A DNA stretch of 8,444 nucleotides, taken from an uncultured Mycoplasmataceae bacterium. GTDB taxonomy: Bacteria; Bacillota_I; Bacilli_A; Mycoplasmatales; Mycoplasmoidaceae. A program made the translations under genes and the position numbers. The notes beneath the pieces were generated by a model. That model did not search any database. It saw nothing but the letters and a program-made list of their open reading frames with translations, and was not told the DNA's origin. The stretch is taken from contig CASEQO010000066.1 of NCBI GenBank assembly GCA_949290035.1, forward strand, positions 1 through 8,444, in the 5' to 3' direction. Each line of letters opens with the position of its first letter. Position 1 is the first letter of the stretch. This document shows, one piece after another, positions 1-8,052 of this stretch.

Positions 1-53
1 AAATTATATTTATGTGAAATTTAACAGTGAAATTATATTTATGTAAAATTTAA
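1..53. repeat. imperfect 24-bp direct repeat, two copies
   Basis: Positions 1-24 and 30-53 carry the same 24-bp sequence with one mismatch (G at 16 versus A at 45), giving a period of 29 bp. Each copy contains TATAAT on the minus strand (3-8 and 32-37), and TTGATT lies just upstream of the second copy on that strand (52-57). The repeat could therefore be a duplicated promoter-like segment for a gene further left, but the -35 to -10 spacing is only 14 nt and such boxes arise by chance in sequence this AT-rich. The window edge may hide more copies. Positions 54-133 show no open frame or structure that I can support. Confidence 0.5.
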
Positions 54-133
54 TCAAAATATCACACTTTTAATAGTAAAAATTTATATTTATAATTTAA
101 TACTTAAAACTATAGATAATTAATAAAATTAAT

Positions 134-168
134 AAAAAATATAAATTAGTTTAACTAATTTATATTTT
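134..168 (-). terminator. Rho-independent terminator of the ankyrin/GNAT operon
   Basis: Arms 136-149 and 155-168 are perfectly complementary over 14 bp around a 5-nt loop. On the minus strand the hairpin runs directly into a T-rich tract (TTTT of the stem, then TT, A, TT). The left arm as transcribed overlaps the stop codon at 167-169 of the preceding gene, a compact arrangement. The stem has only one G:C pair, as expected in a genome this AT-rich. The flank on the other side is also A/T-rich, so the structure could act in both directions. Confidence 0.75.
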
Positions 169-1696
169 AATTATTAATTTTTTCTTTTAAATCATCAATT
201 CTTTTTTTCATTTCTTCTACAGAAGCGTTAGATCTTTCAGACAATGTTTCTTCTTTTTTGCTTTTAGAAACTCCAATTGTATCTATTGAATCATGACCTT
301 TTTTATTTGTTTTTTTTAAATTTTCTAAACTTTCTAAAACATTTTTTCTAGCTTGTTCATATGTAGAAAAATTAGTAGCATTATAATCATTATTTCCTAC
401 ATTATCAGATTTTATTTTTAATGTAGATAATGATTTTAAATCATAAGATATTTTAGATATATCTAATGGATCATATTCCTCAAATTCTTTTTGTGGAAAT
501 CTTTCTTTAGTTGAAAGAATTCCATTTGCATCTTCTCCACGTAATTGGTAGAACTCATTAGCTCATTTTTGAGATTTTTCTAAATTTTCTTTTTCTAATT
601 GTTCATTATATTCTTGTTGTTGAATTTCTTGATTTTCTAATTCATGAGATTCTTGATAATTTTCTTGATCTAAATTTTGCTCATATTCATATTCTTGATT
701 ATTTTCAATATTTACGTTTTCATCAGATAAATCAACATTTACAAAATCTTCATTTGCTGAATCATATGTCTCTTGTTCAACTGATGATGTATTTTCATTT
801 ATAGTACTAGAATCAACATCATTGTTTTCAACTATATCTCCATCTTTTTCTTCATCATTACTTGATTCATAATTTTCAGAAGATTCATTATAATTATTTT
901 CTTCAAATGATTGTTTTTCACTAGAATTATCTATTGGTTTTTCTGTAACATTTTCATTTGAAGACTCTTGAATAACTTCATCACTTGTTTGAACTAATGA
1001 TTGGTCATCATTTTTTGCTTCAACATTATCATCATTTGTATTTTCGTTATTTTCAAAAGTTTCTTTAGTTGTATCACTAGAAGTTTCTATGTTTTCTGAA
1101 GCGTCTTCATTTTGAACTGATTGTTCTTCATTAACTTCTTCATTACTTTGTTTGCTAGTTTCTTCATTAGATGTTTGAATATTAACAAACATATCTTTTA
1201 ATGATATTTCTAATTTAGATCATTCATCTTCACCTTTTTCATTAATTCCGCTAACATAATATAAAGAACCTTCAAATTGCATAACTTTATTATGTTTTAA
1301 AATAGATAAAGTATCATTATCTAATGAATTTACATGTAATACTATATTTTCAATATTTTTTTCATCAAATAAGAATTTTAAAAATTTTGAAATAGCTTGA
1401 TTCATATCTGAAACATCATCAGTAGATTTAAAATAGTAAATATGATTAGTTCCGTCTTTTCCTAATTGATCGTCTAAAATAAAGAAATATTTAGCTTCAT
1501 TTTTTTCAAGATCAATATATTGAAATAAACTTTTTTTAGCAAACTTATTAAATTTATTTTCTATTTTTTCTACTGTTGAATTTCAACTATCAAACGATAT
1601 ATTATCTTGATCATTTTTCATACATTCTATGAATAATTTTTTTTCTTTTTTAGAAACTAACTTTATTTCTGGAAAATTTACATTTTTCTTAGCCAT
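167..1696 (-). CDS. GNAT-like domain protein with long acidic disordered region, 509 aa
   Basis: This is one continuous frame of 509 aa when TGA is read as Trp (W38, W159, W378), ending with TAA. The start at 1696 (MAKKNVNF) is preceded by AAGGA with about 8 nt spacing. Residues 9-165 follow the order of a RimJ/RimL-type GNAT acetyltransferase: an initial strand (EIKLV), a helical insert, a strand (KYFFILDD, 69-76), a long helix (AISKFLKFLFDEKNI, 101-115), a strand (IVLHV, 118-122), then N127 and MQFEGSLYYV (139-148), like the family's GF-x-x-EG segment. The acetyl-CoA pyrophosphate loop (Q/R-x-x-G-x-G/A) is not visible: residues 90-100 read KSTDDVSDMNQ. The domain is therefore probably degenerate and may bind protein rather than acetylate. 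Residues 174-377 are Glu/Asn/Ser/Gln/Asp-rich, low in complexity and surely disordered. Residues 378-509 are charged and end in a short helical segment (EEMKKRIDDLKEKI). I see no signal peptide or membrane span. It lies 22 nt behind the ankyrin gene, probably in the same transcript. The fold assignment is my inference from the pattern; the function is unknown. Confidence 0.85.
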
Positions 1697-1718
1697 AATT
1701 TAAATCCTTTCAATAATC

Positions 1719-3800
1719 TTATAAATAATCTACATTATTTAAATCAATTTTAGATGTCTTAGCATTAACAAATTCATTAGTTATTTCTTCATCTTTTCCT
1801 AATAAAATGTTAACCATTTTTTGATCATTGTTTTTTAATGCTATATCCATAGCAGTTAATCCATCTGCATCTTTTAAAGATGTATTTGCACCATTAGATA
1901 ATAATAATTTAACCATTTCATAATTACCCATATATGAAGCATACATTAATGCAGATGATTTGTGATCATCAACTTTATTTACATCAATTCCTACTAATAA
2001 TAATAATTTTGCACAATTAATATTATTAAATTGAGAAGCATACATTAAAGCATTTTTATTTGTTGAAGTTTTGTCATATATTCTTAATGGATTTTCTTTT
2101 AATAATTTAAATAATTCATTAGTTTTACCAATTTTTGCAAAATAGATTGTTGGAGATGTTTTAGATTGTTCATTCATAAATATTTCCTCTTTCTTACCAT
2201 TCATAATTTCTAAATGTTCTTCTTTATTTAAAATTCATGTAAATAAATCTTTATTATTTTGACTATTCATATTTTTTTCCTTTTCTAAATTATAGTTATC
2301 ATTATTTTTTAAATCATTAATAATATTCAATTTAATAATTTCATTTATAAATTTCTCTCTTACATTTAAATCATTATTTATGTTATCGCTAATGCTTTCT
2401 TTGTTATTTTCATTAATAACATTTTGATTTTGATCTTGTTCATTATTCGTTTGATTATTAAAAATATTTTCTGTATCTATTAAATCACTTTTAATTTCTA
2501 ATATATTTGTGTTCTGATTTTCTTTAAATATTGAATCATCATTAACATAACATAAATCAGAATTTATTAATATATCTTGATACTTATCATTTATATTATT
2601 TTCAATAATAATATTTTCTGAATTATTATTATCTTCTTGTAAATTATCACTTACATTGCTTCTATTTGATTCTAATTTATCTTGTTCTTCATTTATAAGA
2701 TGTAATGAAATATCTACATCTTCTTTTATTTTTTCTATATTTTCAAATATTAATGAATTTATTTCATCAACAGTTATTTCATCAACTTGTTCATTATTAA
2801 TTGATAAATCTAAATTTAATTTACCTTTATATTTTTGAAGTATTAATTTTGCTAATCTAATGTTCCCATTCAATCATGTATATTGAAAAGCATTTATATT
2901 TTGATTATTTGATATATTAATATCTATATCATAATTTAACATTATTTCAAAAGCTTCTTCATAATTAAATTTAGCTGCAAGCATAAATGGTGTATTACCA
3001 TCAAAATCTTTTAAATTTAAAATTGAACTATCTTTTTTAACTAGCATTAATATTGATTTAAGATCATTATTTAACACTGCGTAATGCAATGCTGTGTTTC
3101 CGTCATAATCTTTTAATTCAAGGTTGCAATTATTTTTTATTAAAGATTCAGCTATTTTATAATGTTTATTGATTATTGCTAACATTATTCCTGTAATGGC
3201 TTTATTGTTTCTATAATTTATATCTACTTTATCTAACAAGTATTCGAATGCACTTATACAATTAGAATTTATTGAAAATAAAAATGCATTGTTTCCTTCG
3301 TTGTTTTTAGTATGAATATCTATGTTGTTATCAACTAAGTACTTAAATATTTTTATACTATTATACTTTGTAGACATCATTAGAAATGTATTATTATTTA
3401 AATCAGATATATTTATATCAAAATTTAATTTTTTATGAAAATATTCAAAGATTTCTACATTATCATAAATACAAGCAATTGATAAATTCTTAATTAATTG
3501 ATTGTATGAAAATGCCCCATTGTAATTTTCAAATATATTTCTAATCATATCGTTGTTACTATTTTTTATAAGATAACTAACTGGTAGTAATCCATTGTTA
3601 TCTTCAATATTAACATCTGGTAAAAATTTTAATATTGTTTCTATAACATCATTATGATTATTAATACATGCAACATGTAACATTGTTCTATTATCTTGAT
3701 CGCAATGATTTACAGTTTTAAAATCAAGGTTATCTTTAATATATGCAATATTACGAATTTGACATGCATCAAATAGCAATAATATTTTTTTATTTATCAT
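1719..3800 (-). CDS. two-array ankyrin repeat protein, 693 aa
   Basis: Reading TGA as Trp (W309, W522) gives one uninterrupted 693-aa frame ending in TAA. Residues 1-334 form an ankyrin solenoid of roughly eight to nine repeats of about 33 residues. Many are divergent; the clearest are DNRTMLHVACINNHNDVIE (36-54), DYDGNTALHYAVLNNDLKS (231-249) and DFDGNTPFMLAAKFNYEEA (265-283). Residues 335-530 are an Asn/Asp/Glu/Ile-rich linker that looks disordered. Residues 542-693 form a second array of about four repeats, closer to consensus (NKNALMYASQFNN; KSSALMYASYMGN; DADGLTAMDIALKNN). The start at 3800 has GAGG with 8 nt spacing. I see no signal peptide or transmembrane segment, so it is probably cytoplasmic. 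Ankyrin arrays bind proteins; the partner is unknown. Good ribosome sites before M511 and M542 mean the second array may also be translated alone. The gene leads a two-gene operon with its own promoter. It was probably built by fusion or duplication of ankyrin genes. Confidence 0.88.
2175..2189 (-). promoter_or_regulatory. internal ribosome binding site and ATG before the second ankyrin array
   Basis: GAGG (2186-2189) sits 8 nt before ATG (2175-2177), in frame inside the 693-aa ankyrin gene. Both motif and spacing match those of the gene's own start at 3800. Starting here would give a 152-aa protein (MNEQSKTSPTIYFAKIG...) that begins just where the second ankyrin array begins. This may be a live second start or the relic of a formerly separate gene now joined to its upstream neighbour. 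Confidence 0.5.
2268..2282 (-). promoter_or_regulatory. second internal ribosome binding site and ATG in the ankyrin gene
   Basis: AAGG (2279-2282) lies 8 nt before ATG (2268-2270), which is codon 511 of the long ankyrin frame. A TATAAT occurs at 2289-2294 on the same strand, but no convincing -35 box precedes it. A start here would give a 183-aa protein (MNSQNNKDLFTW...) carrying the second ankyrin array. Purine-rich tracts are common in this linker, so chance is a real alternative; it is weaker than the site at 2175-2189. Confidence 0.3.
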
Positions 3801-3820
3801 TTTTAAAGCCTCACATATTC

Positions 3821-3848
3821 ATTATATAAACATAAATAAAAAAATCAA
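3821..3848 (-). promoter_or_regulatory. promoter of the ankyrin/GNAT operon
   Basis: On the minus strand TTGATT (3843-3848) and a perfect TATAAT (3821-3826) are separated by 16 nt, a good sigma-70-type promoter. Transcription would start near 3814, leaving a leader of only about 14 nt that begins almost at the GAGG ribosome site (3809-3812). The -35 box lies inside the descending arm and T-run start of the upstream operon's terminator, so the two signals share sequence. Confidence 0.65.
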
Positions 3849-3884
3849 GCATTTAACAACAAATATGTTATAATACTTGATTTT
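3838..3884 (-). terminator. Rho-independent terminator after the PP2C operon
   Basis: Positions 3842-3849 pair perfectly with 3876-3883 (AAATCAAG/CTTGATTT). The stem continues through 3850-3858 with 3866-3875, including one G:U pair in the RNA and a one-base bulge, to a 7-nt loop. On the minus strand the hairpin is followed by seven T residues (3838-3844). It begins immediately beyond the stop codon (3885-3887) of the 169-aa gene. The opposite flank is T-rich on the plus strand, so it could be bidirectional. Confidence 0.8.
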
Positions 3885-4394
3885 TTATTTTTTTGTAGTA
3901 GATTTTCTAAATATCTTTTTAAAAATAGTAAATATATCTTCATCTTCTATATGATTGTTTAAGATAAATTTATCTTCATTTTCTTTTATCAAATAAAGAT
4001 CAAAATAATCTTTTGTATTTAATAAAATAAAATTATTATCGCTATATAAGTAAATAAAACACTTACCTGTATTTTTCTTAACGAAATCATTTTGTTCTTT
4101 ATTAAAAATAAATTTTAAATCATTTTCATTATTAGATTCATTTTTAATAGAAATAAAATAAATTAATTTTTTATTTTTTATTTTTACTTCATATGAAAAA
4201 TCATTATATTTTTTTATAAATTCTTGATCTTCGAAATCTTTATAATAAATATAATATTTTTGTTCAAATTGTTTTATAAAAGCATCTCTTAATATTAATT
4301 CTTCTTTAGAAAGTTCATCAATATTATTTTTTTGAGTAAAAACTATTTGCAATAAATTTTCTAAATTAGAATAATCAAATGATTGTTTTTTCAT
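3885..4394 (-). CDS. uncharacterised 169-aa protein, possibly a degenerate DUF3883/PD-(D/E)XK-like fold
   Basis: I chose the ATG at 4392-4394: AGGA stands about 7 nt upstream and the PP2C stop is 1 nt away, whereas the longer frame opening at 4451 would overlap the PP2C gene by 56 nt. The protein is 169 aa with no Trp, signal peptide or membrane span. Residues 1-60 are mostly helical and charged. Residues 64-130 look like alternating strands and a helix: NDFSYEVKIKNKK, LIYFISIKNES, a helix around NKEQNDFVKKN, then KCFIYLYSDNNFILLN. That order resembles DUF3883-type nuclease-fold domains (strand with D, strand ExK, then 'leaf' helix and YLYRV-like strand). The catalytic ExK Glu would be S82 in S82-I83-K84, so no activity can be claimed. 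The tail (KKIFRKSTTKK) is basic. It is the last gene of the operon and occupies the place where mycoplasmas usually carry the kinase partner of PP2C, but it has no kinase motifs. The fold suggestion is weak. Confidence 0.8.
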   Translation of the reverse strand: MKKQSFDYSNLENLLQIVFTQKNNIDELSKEELILRDAFIKQFEQKYYIYYKDFEDQEFIKKYNDFSYEVKIKNKKLIYFISIKNESNNENDLKFIFNKEQNDFVKKNTGKCFIYLYSDNNFILLNTKDYFDLYLIKENEDKFILNNHIEDEDIFTIFKKIFRKSTTKK

Positions 4395-4395
4395 A

Positions 4396-5130
4396 TTATT
4401 TTCCTTTATAACAAGAAACAAAAGATATGTTATCATCACTATTATTTTCAATAGCCATTTTAATAATTAAATTTTTATTATCTTCTATATTTTGTTCATC
4501 TTTTAATAATTGATATAAATTTTCTAGATCTATAAAATTATGTAATCCATCTGATGTTAACAAAATAATATCTTTTGATTTTAATTTATGTTCTATAAAA
4601 TCAAATTCTATTTCTTTTTGTTCTTTATCTATAAAATTCGTTATTGAAAATAAATCATTTTTATATTTAATGTATAGTTCTTCTTTTGTATTATGATTTT
4701 TTAAATAATTAAAAAGATTATGATCTTTTGTTATTTGATAAACATTATCTTTTTTTAATATGTATGCTCTAGAATCACCTATTCAAAATGTATAAGCTAC
4801 TTTTTTAATTATTAAGGTCAATACAATTGTTGTTGACATGTTTTTATATTTTGGTTGTTGTTTTATTAAATTATTAAAATCATTTTTTATTTTTGATATA
4901 TTATCTTTAAATCATTGTTTGATGTTTTTTGATAAATATTCATTATTTAAAAAACTATTCTTAAAAACTTCAACAGCAATTTTTGATGCTTCATGACTAC
5001 CCTCATAACTTCCAAGACCATCGCAAACAACTAATAATATATCATTATTGTTATTAGTTCCGCCTCAACAATAATCTTCGTTTTTTTTTCTAACTACACC
5101 TATATCTGATTTTGAAATAATTAAATTCAT
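4396..5130 (-). CDS. prpC: PP2C-family serine/threonine protein phosphatase
   Basis: This 244-aa protein has three TGA-encoded Trp residues (W22, W73, W116), which is why the gene is invisible under the standard code. PP2C (PPM) motifs appear in order: R14-x-x-N17-E18-D19; V35-C-D37-G38-L-G40 with EGSHEAS; S99-T100-T101; G118-D119-S120-R121; K135-D136-H137; L191-T-S-D194-G195-L; and D233-N234. The Asp residues expected to hold the two Mg/Mn ions (D19, D37, D194, D233) are all present, so it should be active. PP2C enzymes remove phosphate from Ser/Thr of proteins in the cytoplasm. The length matches compact bacterial members. It starts 1 nt after rlmN with AAGGA in the rlmN tail and is followed after 1 nt by the 169-aa gene. 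The Ser/Thr kinase usually encoded next in mycoplasmas is absent here. One deviation is S41 in place of the second Gly of the usual DGxGG. Confidence 0.95.
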
Positions 5131-5131
5131 T

Positions 5132-6163
5132 TTATTCCTTTTCTTTTGCTCGCAATTGGCCACAAGCTGCAGAGATATTTTTTCCTCTCTCTTGTCTAAT
5201 TGTACAAGTAATATTATTTTTATTCAAGTAGTCATAAAAATTTTTTATATTTGTACTTCTTTTATACTTGTTTTCAAATACTGGGTTATAAGGAATTAAA
5301 TTTACATAACACAGCTTATTTTTCAATAAACTAACCAATTTTTTTGCATGTTCTATTTGATCATTAATTTTATCTATTAGTAAATATTCAATAGTTATTC
5401 TTCTATTATTTTTTGATCAATAATATTCTAATGAATTAAATAATTCTTTTATATTAAAAGCATTATTTATTGGCATAAGCTTAGATCTAACTTCATCATT
5501 TGGAGCGTGTAATGATATTGCTAAATTAATTTGAAGTTGTAAATCAGCTCATTTTTTTATTTTATTAGCTAACCCTGATGTAGATACAGTTATATGTCTT
5601 GAGCCAATTTCAATAGCTTTTCTATCAATTGCTATTTTTAAAAAATCAATTAAGTTATCAAAATTATCAAAAGGTTCACCAATACCCATAACTACAAAAG
5701 AAGATAATTTTTTATTTTCTTTGCTTAAATATTCTTTTATTTTTAGAATTTGTAAAACCATTTCATTTATTTCTAAATTTCTAATTTTTTTTATTTTTCC
5801 AGAAGCACAAAATTTACAACCCATATTACAACCAATTTGAGAACTAATACATGCGCTATATCCATAATCGAATTTCATAATTACAGATTCAATTTTATTG
5901 CCATCATTTAATTGGAATAAAAATTTAGTAGTTTCATCGTCTTTATCTATTTCTTTTTTTTCTTCAAGAAGATCATCAAAATAAAAATGATTTTTTAAAA
6001 TTTCAATATTTTTCTTTGAAATGTTTGCCATTTCATCAAAACTTTTAACATTTTTTTTATATATTCAATCAAATATTTGTTTTGAAATAAATTTACTTAA
6101 ACCTAGATCCAATAATTCTTTTTCAAGATTTTCAAAAGTATATTTATATATAGAATTATTCAT
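5132..6163 (-). CDS. rlmN: 23S rRNA (adenine-2503-C2)/tRNA-A37 methyltransferase RlmN, radical SAM
   Basis: This is a 343-aa protein, close to the family's usual length, with Trp at W33, W205 and W249 all from TGA. The N-terminal helical domain (1-60) precedes the radical SAM core. C112-x3-C116-x2-C119 (CNMGCKFC) binds the 4Fe-4S cluster that cleaves S-adenosylmethionine. E92 in IESVIMKF matches the conserved Glu after the start of the core. MGIGEP (159-164) is the SAM-binding GEP motif, HITVSTSG (190-197) and SLHAPND (217-223) are further family signatures. C334 in AACGQL is the cysteine that carries the methyl group in RlmN. Family members methylate A2503 of 23S rRNA and A37 of some tRNAs, which supports translational fidelity. 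The ATG at 6161-6163 overlaps the gmk stop by 8 nt with no strong ribosome site, so translation is probably coupled. Cfr, a resistance paralogue, is less likely because of the housekeeping context. Confidence 0.96.
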
Positions 6164-6728
6164 TTAAACTCTTTTTTAAAATATCAACTATCTCATTTGC
6201 TGCTCTAGTGGCATTATCATTTAAAACAATATAATTATATATATCTTGTTGTTTAAGTTCTTCTTTTGCTTTAGCTAATCTTAATTTTATTTTTTCTTCA
6301 GTTTCAGTATTTCTATTTCTTAATCTTTTTTCTAATTCTTCTATATTAGGTGGAACTATAAAAATTGAAATAAAGTCATTATTCATATTTTTAATTTGAT
6401 TAATAACTTGAACTGCTCCTTGGACTTCAATTTCTAAAATTACATTGCTAGTTTTTAAAATATTATTTATTTCTGATTTTAAAGTTCCATATTTATTATT
6501 AGCAAATTCTGCTCATTCTAAAAAATCATTATTATTTATTTTTTTAACAAAGTCTTGATTATCTAAAAAATAATAATCTTTGCCATGCGTTTCACCTTCT
6601 CTTGGTTTTCTTGTAGTTGCAGATATACTATATTTAATATTTAATTTTGGATCATTAATAAATTGATCAATAATTGTTTTTTTTCCTACACCGCTAGGTC
6701 CAGAAATAATAATAATTTTATTTTTCAT
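6156..6728 (-). CDS. gmk: guanylate kinase
   Basis: The protein is 190 aa with one TGA-encoded Trp (W72); under the standard code it would appear as two fragments. It phosphorylates GMP (and dGMP) to GDP using ATP, an essential step in purine salvage for DNA and RNA synthesis. The P-loop is G10-PSGVG-K16-K17-T18, with Lys where Gly is usual before the Thr. The GMP-binding signature T38-T-R-KPREGETHGKDYYF follows (38-54), then FLEWAEFANNKYGT (69-82) and LEIEVQGA (98-105), where the family has its conserved D/E-x-QG element. The lid with its Arg residues is EKRLRNRNTET (134-144). The length is typical, slightly shorter than the 207 aa of E. coli. The start has AAGGGA 3 nt upstream, overlapping the deoA stop. 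It overlaps rlmN by 8 nt. A gmk gene just upstream of a PP2C gene is common in mycoplasmas; here rlmN lies between them. Confidence 0.97.
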
Positions 6729-6735
6729 ACTTCCC

Positions 6736-8052
6736 TTATCTTAATATATCAATAATTTTAGATTCTAATTTACATTGTTTTTTATTAATATCAATACTTT
6801 GTTGTAATAAATCAATAACTTCTTGTTTAATAGGAAATGAACTATAAATAGTTATAATTGTTTCATTTTCATTTACAAATTCATTATTAGTTTTATTTAA
6901 ATAAAATCCAGCAACATAATCTAATTTATCTTCTTTTGATATTCTTCCAACACCTAAATTAACAGATGCTTTACCTATATTATAATTTGAATTGTAATAA
7001 ACATAACCTGATAATTTTGCTTTAATTTCATATGTATATTTAGCTTTATATTCTAATTCATATTCTTTTAGATTAATTTTTGATCCATTGTCTTTTAAAT
7101 AATTTAATAATAAATTTAATGCAGTCTTATTATTAATTACATCATCTATTAATTTAAATGAATTTTGCTTATTGTTTGAAATATTCAAATCGATTAATAT
7201 ATCTGATGTTAAATCATAAATATAATCTTTTAATTTTTTACTTAAGAAATTTCCATTTAAAAAATTAATTGATTCGTATATTTCGATTTTGTTTCCAATA
7301 GTTCTTCCTAATGGTTCATTCATTTCTGTAAGATAACAAATAACTTTTTTATCATTTTGTTTTCCTATTTCAATACATAGTTTTGAAAACTCTTTAGCTT
7401 GTTTAAGATTTGAAAAAAATGCACCATTGCCTACTTTTACATCTAAATATATATATTTAGAACTTGTAATTAATTTTTTAGACATTATAGAAGATGCTAT
7501 TAGATTAATATTATCAACTGATCCAATATCATTTCTAATCGTATAAAATATTTTATCACTAGGAACATACTCTGATGTTTGCTCCATTATAAAAAAATTA
7601 TATTTTTTAAATAATTTCTTATAATCATTTTCATTTAAAAGTGTTTTACAATTAACTGAATTTAATTTATCTATTGTTCCTCCAGTTATTCCTAATCCCT
7701 TTCCAGAAAATTTAGTACACCCAATGCCTAAAGAAGCTAACAATGGACATAAAATTATAGAAACCTTATCACCTATTCCACCAGTTGAATGTTTATCTAT
7801 AATTGGTATATCTGTGTTTATTTTAATATTTTCACTATATTCTTTCATATAATGAGTTATATTAAATAATTCATTTTTTGATAAACCATTTACATAAATA
7901 CATTCTAATAATGCAGCTATTTGAGCATCATTAATTTTTTTATCTATACTTGATTTTACAAAATAATCAATTTCTTCTTTTGATAATTCTTTATTAGATC
8001 TTTTTTTAATTATTAAATCTATAATATTTATTTTATTATTTAAAGTTTTCAC
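6736..8052 (-). CDS. deoA: pyrimidine-nucleoside (thymidine) phosphorylase
   Basis: This 438-aa enzyme is of the usual family length. It splits thymidine, and in the broader pyrimidine form also uridine and deoxyuridine, with phosphate into base and (deoxy)ribose-1-phosphate for nucleoside salvage. The N-terminal helical domain (1-70) leads to DKHSTGGIGDKVS (86-98), with phosphate-loop residues K87, S89 and S98. The family signature follows at 116-130 (SGKGLGITGGTIDKL), with S116 and T126 in place. The base-binding residues fit R173 (TIRND), S188 and K192 (ASSIMSKK). The C-terminal domain has GNGAFF (208-213) and the GKASVNLGVGR segment (360-370). Deviations from consensus are K118 for Arg in SGRG, I122 for His and N131 for Glu; contacts to phosphate and base are kept, so I expect it to be active. 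The start is GTG at 8050-8052 with GGAG 7 nt upstream. It overlaps the preceding gene by 17 nt and lies 7 nt before gmk. It contains no Trp. Confidence 0.96.
   Translation of the reverse strand: MKTLNNKINIIDLIIKKRSNKELSKEEIDYFVKSSIDKKINDAQIAALLECIYVNGLSKNELFNITHYMKEYSENIKINTDIPIIDKHSTGGIGDKVSIILCPLLASLGIGCTKFSGKGLGITGGTIDKLNSVNCKTLLNENDYKKLFKKYNFFIMEQTSEYVPSDKIFYTIRNDIGSVDNINLIASSIMSKKLITSSKYIYLDVKVGNGAFFSNLKQAKEFSKLCIEIGKQNDKKVICYLTEMNEPLGRTIGNKIEIYESINFLNGNFLSKKLKDYIYDLTSDILIDLNISNNKQNSFKLIDDVINNKTALNLLLNYLKDNGSKINLKEYELEYKAKYTYEIKAKLSGYVYYNSNYNIGKASVNLGVGRISKEDKLDYVAGFYLNKTNNEFVNENETIITIYSSFPIKQEVIDLLQQSIDINKKQCKLESKIIDILR

Noticed and set aside
1..53. Start of a CRISPR array
   Set aside because: Only two AT-rich copies are visible with a 5-nt gap between them, no proper spacers and no cas genes.
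569..1177. Tandem DNA repeat in the acidic region of the 509-aa gene
   Set aside because: The TTCATT/TCTTCA-like words reflect repeated Glu, Asn and Ser codons; I found no regular repeat unit or fixed period.
2656..2838. 60-aa open frame on the plus strand
   Set aside because: It is antisense to the ankyrin gene's low-complexity linker, has a Ser/Phe-rich composition typical of a shadow frame and no ribosome site that I can support.
4395..4451. Longer N-terminus for the 169-aa protein, starting at 4451
   Set aside because: It would overlap the PP2C gene by 56 nt, whereas the ATG at 4394 has AGGA about 7 nt upstream and fits the 1-nt junctions of this operon.
5132..6728. gmk and rlmN as broken pseudogenes
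   Set aside because: All interruptions are TGA codons at positions where Trp fits; with the mollicute code both proteins are full length with all key motifs.
6736..8052. DeoA inactivated by Lys instead of Arg in the SGRG signature
   Set aside because: Residues matching phosphate contacts (K87, S89, S98, S116, T126) and base contacts (R173, S188, K192) are kept, so the substitutions look tolerated.
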